The notes beneath the pieces were generated by a model. It saw only the letters and a list, made by a program, of their open reading frames with translations. It was not told the DNA's origin and ran no database searches. DNA of 64,000 nt from Oncomelania hupensis (Eukaryota; Mollusca; Gastropoda; Littorinimorpha; Pomatiopsidae). Shown here piece by piece: positions 24,601-31,262 of the stretch. The stretch spans positions 159,713,152-159,777,151 of the forward strand of contig CM072511.1 in NCBI GenBank assembly GCA_036898135.1, written 5' to 3'. The first letter of the stretch is position 1. Each line of letters begins with the position of its first letter. The position numbers were made by a program, and so were the translations under genes.

Positions 24601-26026
24601 CTGAGCCCAATCCTTTCTGCCTGGGGTGAATGGACCTATATAGTGCTTGCGGGGTGCCTTCATGTATCTGGTATTCACCCATCTATGATAGGAGCGTCAG
24701 GATCTGTAAGTCCGTGCGATGGAGTGTGCACGTGCACGTGCACAGTGTAGACCTTGGTTTATGCTCTCACCCAATACCTTTTTTCTTTCTCTTTCCTTTC
24801 TCTCTCTCCTCTTTCTTCTTCCCTCTTTCTCCTTTTTCACTTCTCTTTCTTCTTGCTTGCGTTCTCTCAAACTATCAGGGGCACAGACATTTTACTGCAT
24901 AAAACATAATTATGCATTCTCTCGCAAATGCTTGCCAGTCTAATTAGCTTGCACATTATCTGTAGACCTGAATTTGTTGACTCATATCTTGTTATTATGC
25001 ATGTGCTGTCTGGATAGCGCTCCTCTTTGTGTGAGTTTCAGCAGTTTATTGTATGGGGAAGGAGTGTTTATTTTCAAAATTCAAGATAAATTTATTGTCA
25101 CCATAAATTAAAAGGAAATTTTCGGTGTGGTGTGATGGTTCGTTTTACCTACAGGTGTGTGTAACTGTTCCTCATTCGCTGCTTTTAAATTGGAATTTTT
25201 TGCAATATGTGACACAGTTATTTAGTTAGTCATTGTTTATAGGGCCCAGCAGACTGCAAAGAGCCGAATCAGGATTATATATGTGACATAGATCGCCAAT
25301 TAATAAAAAGTATTTCTGCCTTATCAAATTCATTGGGTGTTGTGATTTTGATTCCCAGGGCAGGAGTTCGGCCGTTTGAGCAAGCTCGCAGTGTTTTCGC
25401 AGCTCTTCTTGATGCTTCTGAACAAGAGGCCCTGAATGCCAAAATAAAGCCCAAGACAAAGAAACAAAAGATCAAGGACACAAAGATTGCTGTTGACAAA
25501 GAAGAGGTCAAGGACACAAAAGTATTGTCAGCAACAACCAAGAAAGCGAAGGCGGGAAACAAGAAAGCGGACATCTTGGAACTCTGCAATAGCATTCCGT
25601 TGGAAGTCATTGGGCTAGGTAATTACAAATGATGATTTCTACTTATCACATCTATGTGAAATGATTGTAGAGATATGACTTTACAGCTGCTGGCCACAAT
25701 GCTAAATGTCGCTTTTTAGCTGCAGTCGGAGAGAGCCGCAAAGGCCTCTGTGATGCAACACGTCATAACGCCTTCGCTAGGTTGCCGAGGGTCCAGAGGC
25801 CATCCTTACATATCATGTATTAAAAATGGGCTTTGAGTTTTACGTTTTGCTCTAGCGAGTGATTGTGACTTTTTCTGATCACCATTTTTGAACAATGTAT
25901 AAAGAAAAGGTGACATTTTGTACTGGTATAATTAGTTTCAGTAGAACCTCCGTTAAAACGAAGATATTGTTTGTTTGAAGATCATTTTTGTGACATAAAT
26001 GCACTTTTCCGTATGTTGTTCATTCG

Positions 26027-26094
<68 letters not shown>

Positions 26095-28218
26095 CTGTGC
26101 GTGCCTGTGTGGTGTGTGTGGGCACGGTTTTAGTAGTAATGGTGATTGGTGCTTTTATTGAGTGGCAAACCTGTCCAGCACATCAAAGGCACGTGTCAAC
26201 AGATCAATACTGATAGTGATAAGCAAGTATCTACGTTTTCTGAAATTTCTAATCCACCGCGAAACTTGTCTTAATTGCCTCTAAGACACTTCATATCTTC
26301 TTAACCCACCGCTAGAACGTGACTTTTCCCATAGCTGGGGAGTGCGACACTCTAAAGTGGGGTAGCGTACTGATGCTTTGTTATGTGTCATTAGCAAAAA
26401 ACATTTTTCGTTCAGAATATGTTAACAGCAATTGAAAAATTGTAGAGAGTCAAAACATATTCATATTTTAAGAATGGTATGTGTTGGTTTTTTTTTGCTG
26501 CTCTGGTAGCAATGCAATGAGCGATAAAAGAATACGTCAGCTACGCCGGCAAGGCTTGGACCGCACGGTATATACGTCCATTTATTTAATAGCGATGGCT
26601 GACCTAAAGAGCAACCAGTATGCCACTGTGTGTTGTTTTCAGGGACCAGCGTTGATATAGTTGACTGCAGTGACATTAATTTTTTACTTCAACAATCCCC
26701 AAGCTGATTGTTGCACTTGTTTTCAGGGACCAGCATTTACGTGCCAGAGGTTGACCGCAATGACACGTCACGGTTCAGTCAGTGGCTGCAGTGCTACTGC
26801 AAGCCTGGCATGAAGAATATTCCTGACCACAACCAGAGGACCATGTGGTACGACTCTGATCCAGGTCCCATGGTACCTGTTGTAGGTGAGGCTATAACTA
26901 AGATTGTTCCATTGACCGCTCCCTTGCCTAGATTTCACACCTCACTTGAATAAAGATGAGATACAACTTTTGAAACTCAATATTTTCTAATAAAGAGTTC
27001 AAAGCATTCCGATTGACAGAGAGGTTACATTTATGATTATCTGATATGCATTTTTTGACCAGCCAATATATTTCACTTTGTGATATTACTATATTAACTT
27101 AAAAGCGCAGCATGTTTTTATCCACTCCCAAAAGTACTTTTTGCTATTTTCAGAGGGTGGAGCTAAGAGCCGCAATCCATATTATTACAAGAAACTGATG
27201 GAACAGGCAAAGGTGAGGATCAGTTTATTATTTTATGCAAAACAAGAATGACTATTTAGACAGTCAAAATAGTAGTGGCTATAATTCTTCTTTCTTTCTC
27301 CCTCTCTCGTTCTGTTATCTGTCTAGCATGATCAGGCATTCTGCAGGCCTTTGTTGTAATATTGCAGTAACACATGAAAGATTAGTTTGTGAAAGAGTTG
27401 AAAAATATGTGTATTGTGGATGAGAGGGTACTGAGAGCAGTCGTATGCTAATATTTCCTTTATATTGTGTGTAAATGTGGAGTTTTTGTTGCTGTCTTTT
27501 GGCTGAATACATTCTGTATTTTTGTGCTCAAATTATTTTTTTTTGGTGGAGGGGAGAGGTAGGAGAAGGTGGAGGGTGGGGGGGAGTGGTGGGAGGTGAT
27601 GAAGATGGGGGATGCTATTGGGATTGGATTGGAGATGAAACTAACAAATCTGAAAATATATTGTGATATGTCAAAGCAGGCTACGAATCTGGAGAATGAT
27701 TAACAAAACTTTTGCACAATGTTCGCCATGTCCTTGTCAAAGCAGTGGGTGGAAGCACAGAATAACTAAAATAACAAAACATTAATATTCTTGTGCTCTG
27801 CCAGGATGCCAAAGAAAAATCGCCTAAAAACAAAGGGGAAGCTCCCGCCAAGAAGGCCAAACAGCCAAAAGCCAAAGCCGCAGTCAAGAGAAAGCGGGCC
27901 CAAGAAGAGGAAGATGAAACCTCTGAAAGCGGGGGAGATGAAGCGTCTGAAAGTGAGGAAGAAACTAAAGCCAAGGCCAAACAGCCAAAAGCCATTGCCA
28001 AGAGGAAGCCGGCCCAGCCTAAAGAAGAAGAACAACCAGAAACCAAAAAGGCCAGAAAATCCAAAACAAAAGCCGCTGACAGCAACACCAAGGCCACCAC
28101 CGTACAAGCCAAGCCCCCAGCGAAGACCAAGATCATCCGCAAAAAGCTGGCAGAGGTGAGTGCCGAGCAGTCTGAAAAGGTTGCAAAGGTTCCAGCCAAG
28201 AGACAGAAGAAGAAATGA
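11495..28218 (+). CDS. NEIL1: Endonuclease VIII-like 1 (DNA glycosylase/AP lyase)
   Basis: Bifunctional glycosylase of the Fpg/Nei family that removes oxidised bases and cuts the abasic site, acting in nuclear base-excision repair. Coding exons: 11495-11665, 12560-12852, 23845-23964, 25359-25618, 26727-26885, 27154-27212, 27805-28218; all GT-AG; 491 aa. The start is chosen because mature Pro2-Glu3 (MPEGPE) is the family's catalytic N-terminus. Lys54 (RGKEL), the void-filling Met92, Arg128 and Phe130 (DPRRFG), the H2TH helix GVGNYLRAE (Asn186) and the zincless-finger Arg319 (NQRTMWY) are all present. Exon 4 has a Lys-rich insert relative to vertebrates. The last exon is a K/E/A/P-rich tail with two KAKQPKA-type repeats, likely nuclear targeting and flexible. 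It is about 100 aa longer than the human protein. Any 5' UTR exon or promoter was not identified. Confidence 0.95.
13040..13195 (-). repeat. SINE family 4 fragment in NEIL1 intron 2
   Basis: Shares with 44660-45075 the blocks GACAAGTCTCGTGCCTAAG and a degenerate B-box (reverse of GGGATTGAACCC). Both ends are eroded. Confidence 0.5.
13656..14993 (+). CDS. L1-like LINE ORF1 protein (RNA-binding chaperone)
   Basis: A 445-aa intact frame. Residues ~1-100 are basic and low in structure. Residues ~120-190 form a Leu/Met/Glu-rich coiled coil (KMDKVMVMMERMESRIFELQ), as expected for trimerisation. Residues ~200-300 resemble the L1 ORF1 RRM plus C-terminal domain, with NIRIYFV, GDLDAVHRLG and PRAIIVRFVSRKIRNEV, the usual position of the RNA-contacting motif. 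The tail is Ser/Glu-rich. ORF1 proteins coat LINE RNA and act as nucleic-acid chaperones. The intact frame suggests a young insertion. Confidence 0.88.
   Translation: MMFGKGSLRKSQAYKSIVGIQRAHSLKRKVCQTSSSSNQEDSVIETEGKQKQQKKKARKSKQETVSTPSILSHFPTLSRRSSTIGMAEVCVADNLLNSTQSSQPLLTQNDSNSQHSMSHVETIIMTKLTSNGEKMDKVMVMMERMESRIFELQQENEKLKKEVRNLKSGQETTENLTKVASSRAQKAEERSNLNEQYSRNYNIRIYFVDEPSNETADQCQRAVLKLFHERLGLKHIKEGDLDAVHRLGSKQQAPKPRAIIVRFVSRKIRNEVIASRKKLKKMAGQTTRSIVIVEDLTKDNYILFNRSRMADTTDQCWTNMGQIFVKTKTGIIKQIRRLSDIDVLDSPNSGDAPRLVQSQMIGRVNAQNVAKVDKKFREDKVEDKKLRGRGRDMVRRLRGAASSSGVGGLHNKPSTLQQSHEDNCNSSDEWVSQKGSEEEEENIWK
15662..19339 (+). CDS. L1-like LINE ORF2 protein (endonuclease-reverse transcriptase), endonuclease deleted internally
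   Basis: A 1225-aa uninterrupted frame. The N-terminal AP-type endonuclease shows QETHW (Glu44), GGDWN (Asp148, Asn150) and SDH (His197). In L1 proteins the Asp-to-His spacing is about 85 residues; here it is 49. The SxID strand between them is missing near residues 173-175, so nicking activity is doubtful. The RT domain has NNKSPGSDGF, GNWRPISLLN, VDFEKAFDSI, RGVRQGDPLSPYL and QFADDTAL (catalytic Asp pair ~676-677). The C-terminus has a CxxC...H...C knuckle (CTFCEREEETIGHLMWHC) typical of L1. The ORF is otherwise clean. Confidence 0.92.
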   Translation: MNATKTKDVFRILSFNCNGLGDHVKRKDVFDFLRKQKCKLFFLQETHWKTDSQNFIRTCWGYNCFVAGKNTNRHGVAILIDSNFDYKVHKVIKDDEGCFLILDIEFNNMRLTLVNVYGPSDGDKPSFFANVFEKIEELGNSQIVIGGDWNVILDPHIDARNYKSFATRPRSRTIIISDVLLPSINEVKISSGYRSDHSVITIGFKIKDKGMRGHQYWKFNNSLLQDKQYMEVVKRVILSVKRQYGVPVYNHDNICNVANEDIQLVINDQLFFETLLMEIRGKTISYSTFVKKKENMEEESLVKEILELESGDALNQESVQLLEEKRMMLQSLRKKKVNGMIIRSRLQWINEGEKPSKYFCNLENRNFLNKHMCFLDRGDGEMIFDELQILNETKCFYENLYSRHSVSQVDLNNIVQEMPKLDDDEKTRLEGYITFDEALDALRSMKNNKSPGSDGFSAEFFKFFFSDIGAFLIRSLNCGFLNRQLSVTQRQGVITCIPKEGKPKQFIGNWRPISLLNTSYKIASACIANRIKKVLHKLIHTDQKGFMKGRYIGENIRLILHTEQEKIPGLLLLVDFEKAFDSISWEFLDKTLNFFNFGADIKNWVKTFYTDIKSCISLNGQYSSWFNICRGVRQGDPLSPYLYLLCAEIMSAMLRENEKIKGIKIRNNEFLLSQFADDTALCLDGSEESFEEAVEVLCRFAEMSGLNINYKKTQVIWLGSKKNSQQRFMRDKNFCWDPGIFKYLGILFTTDTDNIVNINYDGKLDEIKKLLCTWQKRQLTPFGKITIVKALAVSKLTYLFITLPDPDHVFLNELNSLFYKFLWDGKQSKINKATVCDSYENGGLKMLNVFVFLSSLKISWLRRLLSSESSLKEIVSCLYPELDNLFMLGGEFANGLTHTLRNPFWRDVLKHFRNLSLKTRPKDISEFNAEHIFYNINVTVGNHVVYNKDWIEVGINHIYHLRNENGFLMNFEEFKLRFPDVLHTNFLQYRGIIDAVNEYQKKMNFSSTANYKLLAPKVCTIIKGGNKSVQAELLKAKSLPPGPTKWNSIFDELNWKTIFETCHKTTKDCKLRWFQLRLLHRILPTNRYLFLRKVIDSALCTFCEREEETIGHLMWHCQCVNKFWTDLGQLLNSKCGHVVNFQFTERLVMFGVQENVSTDKVLDMIIVCAKYYIYTSKWQQSKPNIQSFLRVLKYRFCMEKYHCTVKEKLHLFQLNWELYLNLFIQ
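19431..21197 (+). CDS. Reverse transcriptase of a CFDP2-like LINE, 5'-truncated
   Basis: A 588-codon frame, but the first ~7 codons are host L1 3'-UTR sequence; genuine LINE protein begins at about 19453. It lacks the endonuclease. RT motifs present: KGKSAGVDNIPAELL, ENYRTISLI, AGFMAGRSTTEQI, VFIDFKKAFDRVW, GVRQGCLLSPTLFN and LRFADDIDGLAG. The C-terminal part has KYLGAIVSDNGS, YACEAWTLT and the RRRGRPKKRW basic end. The stop TAG at 21195 lies inside the GGATA repeat tail. With no start codon or promoter of its own it is probably not expressed as a functional protein, though the frame is intact. Confidence 0.88.
   Translation: MFCIILLSKKAYQTVKRLTSVKQPKVSTIQSKSGICLTEEQEVLDRWTEYCSDLYNHTPNGDPSVLACPESREEEEILPILREEVEAAVQSLKKGKSAGVDNIPAELLQAGGEAMTDALTTICNKIWQNGEWPTPWTQSLVITLPKKGNLQECENYRTISLISHPSNVLLKIILNRLKPQAEQIIAEEQAGFMAGRSTTEQIFNLRIICEKYLQHQQHLYHVFIDFKKAFDRVWHAALWATMKVYNISPKIIEVIKSLYDKATSAVLHNSVIGNWFRTTIGVRQGCLLSPTLFNIFLERIMSDALADHEGTVSIGGRAISNLRFADDIDGLAGEEQELEQLVQRLDTTSRAYGMEISAEKTKMMTNNTNGINTDIKVQGQSLNTVHSFKYLGAIVSDNGSRQEVLSRIAQTTAALTRLKPIWKDRTISLHSKVRLLRSLVISIFLYACEAWTLTADLQRRIQSMEMRCYRRLLCISYTQHITNVEVRQTITQAIGQHDDLLTVVKKRKLRWYGHVTRSSGLAKTILQGTVQGGRRRGRPKKRWEDNIREWTGLTLSEAMRAAEDRERWSMLVKRSSVVPLRPSGYGTG
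19453..21208 (+). mobile_element. CFDP2-like LINE inserted in the L1 3' UTR
   Basis: Bounded by a 15-bp target duplication GTATAATTTTATTAA at 19438-19452 and 21209-21223. The 3' end is a short GGATA pentamer run instead of poly(A), as in the family's other copies at 611 and 9795. The element is truncated at its 5' end, the normal outcome of target-primed reverse transcription. It must be younger than the L1 copy it interrupts. Confidence 0.9.
21949..23500 (+). pseudogene. Transposase-like gene of the host DNA transposon, interrupted and degraded
   Basis: The frame from 21949 (MPAKKRLKADRN..., acidic/Ser-rich middle, ending ..VFQKAWQ) stops where a hAT element enters at 22164. The reading resumes at 23115 (..SQYSWVTLSKHLTM, KSSGVAKNSFTRDC). 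Later pieces (TTARAVNWLIKENLPLAKFG near 23373) are out of frame with stops between. The arrangement resembles the N-terminal part of the KIAA1586/ZBED-like hAT-derived proteins. The catalytic C-terminal region is absent, so the element is non-autonomous. Confidence 0.6.
22164..23114 (-). mobile_element. hAT element (deletion derivative) inserted in the host transposon
   Basis: The left end (CA)GAGCTGCCAACCCC and right end GGGGTTGGCAGCTCTG are mirror images. An 8-bp repeat GCGTGGCA flanks it (22156-22163 and 23115-23122), which is the hAT target-duplication length. Reverse-strand 22558-22794 encodes SNAACERIFSQVRKNRT, the hAT C-terminal dimerisation signature, but no catalytic region is present. 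A (TC)n stretch is inside near 22850. Confidence 0.8.
23677..23765. repeat. 32-33-bp direct repeat, three copies
   Basis: Units built on TTCAGTACATCATGTCCTAT followed by TGGTTTTTTGTG, lying just inside the right end of the host transposon. Confidence 0.85.
24195..24780 (-). repeat. SINE family 1 copy expanded by an internal minisatellite
   Basis: The right part (about 24555-24765) has the family blocks GACTCCCTGTATAACTGAGC, ATTCACCCATCTATGATAGGAGCGTCAGGATC and GACCTTGGTTTATGCTCTCA. The left part has the CTTTTCCAGC box. Between them the short GGCTGATC-CAGGATC segment of the SINE has been amplified. It lies in NEIL1 intron 3. Confidence 0.75.
24234..24553. repeat. 32-bp minisatellite, about 10 units
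   Basis: Unit GGTGGCTGATCGCTCAGGATCC plus CGCTCAATGC, with small variants (ACTC, ACAC, TCCT). It corresponds to a segment present once in other SINE family 1 copies (GGCCGATACAGGATC), so the array arose by amplification inside the SINE. Confidence 0.9.
26030..26090. repeat. (TC)n microsatellite in NEIL1 intron 4
   Basis: About 30 TC dinucleotides. The Ser-Leu frame across it is not a gene. Confidence 0.97.
26629..26676 (+). other. Duplicate of the NEIL1 exon 5 acceptor and first codons
   Basis: TTGTTTTCAGGGACCAGC followed by a TTGACTGCAGTGAC block repeats, 84-88 bases upstream, the true exon 5 start (TTGTTTTCAGGGACCAGC at 26715-26734, then TTGACCGCAATGAC). Use of this acceptor keeps the frame for about 20 codons, then meets TGA at about 26703. 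It looks like a local duplication leaving a decoy or alternative acceptor. Confidence 0.7.
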
Positions 28219-29257
28219 ATGACGGATGCATTACCAGCATACAATAGAAAGTGAATTACGCATCGCTTTTAGTTTTAAAAAAGTAAAATAAAATAAGCTT
28301 ATATTTGATCCCACACTTCTTCTATCAGTGCCATATATTTTCCGGAGACTGCTGAAAATCCCGGTGACCTGACAAGTCTTATACCTATATCACATAAATT
28401 GGCCCTTTGCAGGGTTAGAACTTGTGACCCTCAGCATCAGAAACGAGCTGTGCTAGCTGGTCCGCCCACATTGTCAGGCGTCACTTCTGCTTTCTCCATT
28501 CTTTCGCTGTGATATGTTGCTTGTTTTAGTCTTCATTGCTGTGCATACACAGAAATAGTATTGAATAAGCCAAAGCTTGATATTTTGCAACACTTTTGTC
28601 TTGTCGCTCAGTCCTGAATGAATTTAGGCAAGACAACTATAGGTTAATACCCGTGTTTTACACACTTGATGTTTTCCCTGAGTTTAGTCAGTTGGAGGTA
28701 CACAAGTAAACAAATGTGGTACAATCAGTGAGTAATGAGTGAGTTTCGTATACCGTACAGCTATGAGATTTGATAGACAATGCTTATACTAACAATTGGG
28801 TTTTATGAAATCTACAGCTTGACATGCCAGTAGTTGTGTTTTATGAAATTATGCTAATAGTATTCACCAGATCTTATTGCTAGATATGTCGACTGTTTAA
28901 ATTGAAACTTTGTGTAATCATTTTTGTTTTTGTTATAATGTTAATTTTATTTTTTTAATGTCCATATTATTATATTCACCATACCCCAAAATGGGCAGAC
29001 TGATTAAAGATTACATATTGAAGAATTTGAGTGTGCAACATGTTTGTAAATGCATGTATCATCTTGTTGCTATCATGTATCAAATACAAACTAGAACAAT
29101 TTGTTTTTTCATGACGGTGAATTTTGCTGTTTTTTCAAGTTATCAACATAAGGAAGAATCTGTGTACATAATATTTTGAAAGCATGTGGAATCAATTAAA
29201 AAAAACACCACACTGCATAGCACACTTTCTGAGGCTTATGTTGCTTTTTTCCCTAAT
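28219..29257. other. NEIL1 3' flank, no further gene
   Basis: AAAATAAAATAAG at about 28282-28296 is a plausible polyadenylation signal for NEIL1. A degenerate SINE family 4 fragment (reverse strand, about 28330-28465, with GACAAGTCTTATACCTA and a B-box remnant) follows. The rest to 29257 is AT-rich with nothing recognised. Confidence 0.5.
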
Positions 29258-29835
29258 CCCCCCATGGGGGTGCCGGGGGTTTCTGTATAAACATATCCCC
29301 ATTTTCTGGAAACTTAGTGCTTTAAATTCTCACTGTTGTTGTCTTTTTCCTTTGTTCTTTCTCATTCCTACTCTGTTCTGTCGATCTACTATACTATCTT
29401 CTTCTTCGTTAGACCCGTCATCTACCTTTTTTCTTGAAAACTCTTCTGGGACAAAACTCATTTGTGTGTGAGGTCTGTTGTATCAGATTGGTAATATTGG
29501 ACGCTTTCTGCCAAATGGTCACTAGGGTTTCCTATGATATTATTAACCAATGTAGGCATTTTATATGTATGTGTTTTGTTGATATTTTGTATTCTATTTT
29601 GTTTTTGTAAACGGGACTTCGATAAATTAGAGTATAGTCTCTGCGCCCCTGCGTGGGATGTCTTTATTGTACAGTGACCGGCTGTGGAGTGCCTTCAGTG
29701 TTACCACTGGGGTTGTTACAGCAGATCCTTTATGCGGATCAGGGGCGAGTCCTCTTTCAGCCAAGTTGTGGTCCTGATTCGGTTCTTTGCAGTCCGCTGG
29801 ACTCTGTAAGCAAGGAATAACTAATTTCTTCCCCC
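29258..29835 (+). repeat. Repeat X, copy C
   Basis: Begins CCCCCATGGGGGTGCCGGGG, with TATAAACATATCCCC ~30 bases on. It runs through the shared blocks to GCAGTCCGCTGGACTC and a short AT-rich end. Same orientation as copies A, B and D. Confidence 0.8.
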
Positions 29836-29861
29836 AATCTCAGCTGCTGGAGCAAGTCCCC

Positions 29862-30418
29862 TTTGGGGTGCCAGGGTTTTCTGTATAAATAGTATCCCCA
29901 CTTTGTGGAAATTTAGTGCACCACTGTTTCTATTCTCATTTGTTCATCCTCGTTCCTAATCTGTCCTATCAGTCTCCTATCTTCTTCACTAGACCAGTCA
30001 CCTACCTTTTTTCTTGAAAGCTCTCCCAAAACTCCTTGTCTGTGTATGGGGTCTGTTGGGTAAACTTGGGGCTTTTGGACGCTTTCTGCCAAATCACTAG
30101 GGCTTTCTATGGCATTATTTAGCAATGTGAGCATTTTATTTGTGTTTTGTTAATATTTTATAAGGATGTTTATATTCTATTTTGTTTTATAAACAGGGGT
30201 TTGATATATTAGAATACTGCCTCAGCATCCCCTGCATGGGATACCTTTATTGTTAAAAGTGACTGCCTGGTGGAGTGCCTTCAGTGTTACCATTAGGGTT
30301 GTTACAGCAGATCTTTTATACGAGTCAGGGGCGAGTCATTTTTTTAATCAAATTGTGGTCCTGATTGGGCTCTTTGCAGTCTGCTGGACCCTATAAACAA
30401 TGACTAACTATTTCTCTA
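29862..30418 (+). repeat. Repeat X, copy D
   Basis: Begins CCCTTTGGGGTGCCAGGG and ends GCAGTCTGCTGGACCCTATAAACAATGAC. It sits ~27 bases after copy C in direct orientation. The pair could be two insertions or the ends of one longer element that lost its interior. Confidence 0.8.
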
Positions 30419-30904
30419 TTATGCAAGTTGAGGTAACTAAGTTGGACCCTTAAATCTCCCATTGTCTTTTAGTTCGGGACAGGGTATGTGTCGCGTCCCC
30501 CCTCCTCCCCTGGGTATAAGCCTATCCTCTCATGCAGAGAAAATCAAGAACTCCAAAAGAAAGATTTGACAAGATAAACAACCATTTATTTATATAAAGA
30601 CAGGCCCAAGTCAAAAGAATACATGGGTTGATTTAAATGATGATCAAAACATGGTGATGGGATGGTGGTGATGATGATATAGAAATGGTGTAAAAGTGAC
30701 ATGGATGGCCATAATCCAGATAATCAATCAATCATGTGACCCAACAACTGCTGCACGTTAAACATCCGTAAACCGTTACTTATGATTTATAGAAAATCTA
30801 ATAATATGGACGATCATATACACTCTTCGTCGTTAGCGATGAACACTAAAGTAGACTAATGCGGACAAACAATGATGTAAGATGTCAGGCAAACGCTGTC
30901 TGAG
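30419..30904. other. No recognised feature
   Basis: Intergenic DNA with simple TGATGG-rich stretches near 30650-30680. No coding or RNA signal seen. Confidence 0.4.
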
Positions 30905-31262
30905 AGTAAGTGATCTCCCCCTCCTCTCGTCACCCTAAACGTAGGGAGGTGACGGCGTTGAAAGGAGGGAAAGCGATGAAGGTGAAGCTGAAGTGAAGAT
31001 GATCTTCCCCTCCTCTCGTCACCCTAAACGTAGGGAGGTGACGGCGTTGAAAGGAGGGAAAGCGATGAAGGTGAAGATGATCTTCCCCTCCTCTTGTCAC
31101 CCTAAACGTAGGGAGGTGACGGCGTTGAAAGGAGGGAAAGCGATGAAGGTGAAGCTGAAGTGAAGATGATCTTCCCCTCCTCTCGTCACCCTAAACGTAG
31201 GGAGGTGACGGCGTTGAAAGGAGGGAAAGCGATGAAGGCAAAGCTGAAGTGAAGATGACCTT
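30905..31262. repeat. ~80-90-bp tandem repeat, four units, each with a hairpin
   Basis: Units share CTTCCCCTCCTCTCGTCACC, CTAAACGTAGGGAGGTGACGG and AAAGGAGGGAAAGCGATGAAGG. The second unit lacks the GCTGAAGTGAA segment that the others have. CGTCACC and GGTGACG in each unit can pair across CTAAACGTAGGGA, giving a stem-loop in every repeat. Confidence 0.9.

Noticed and set aside
27766..28244. Reverse-strand and +1 frame proteins over the last NEIL1 exon
   Set aside because: Shadow frames of a Lys/Ala/Pro-rich coding exon; the + frame joins in phase to the NEIL1 exon 6 donor.
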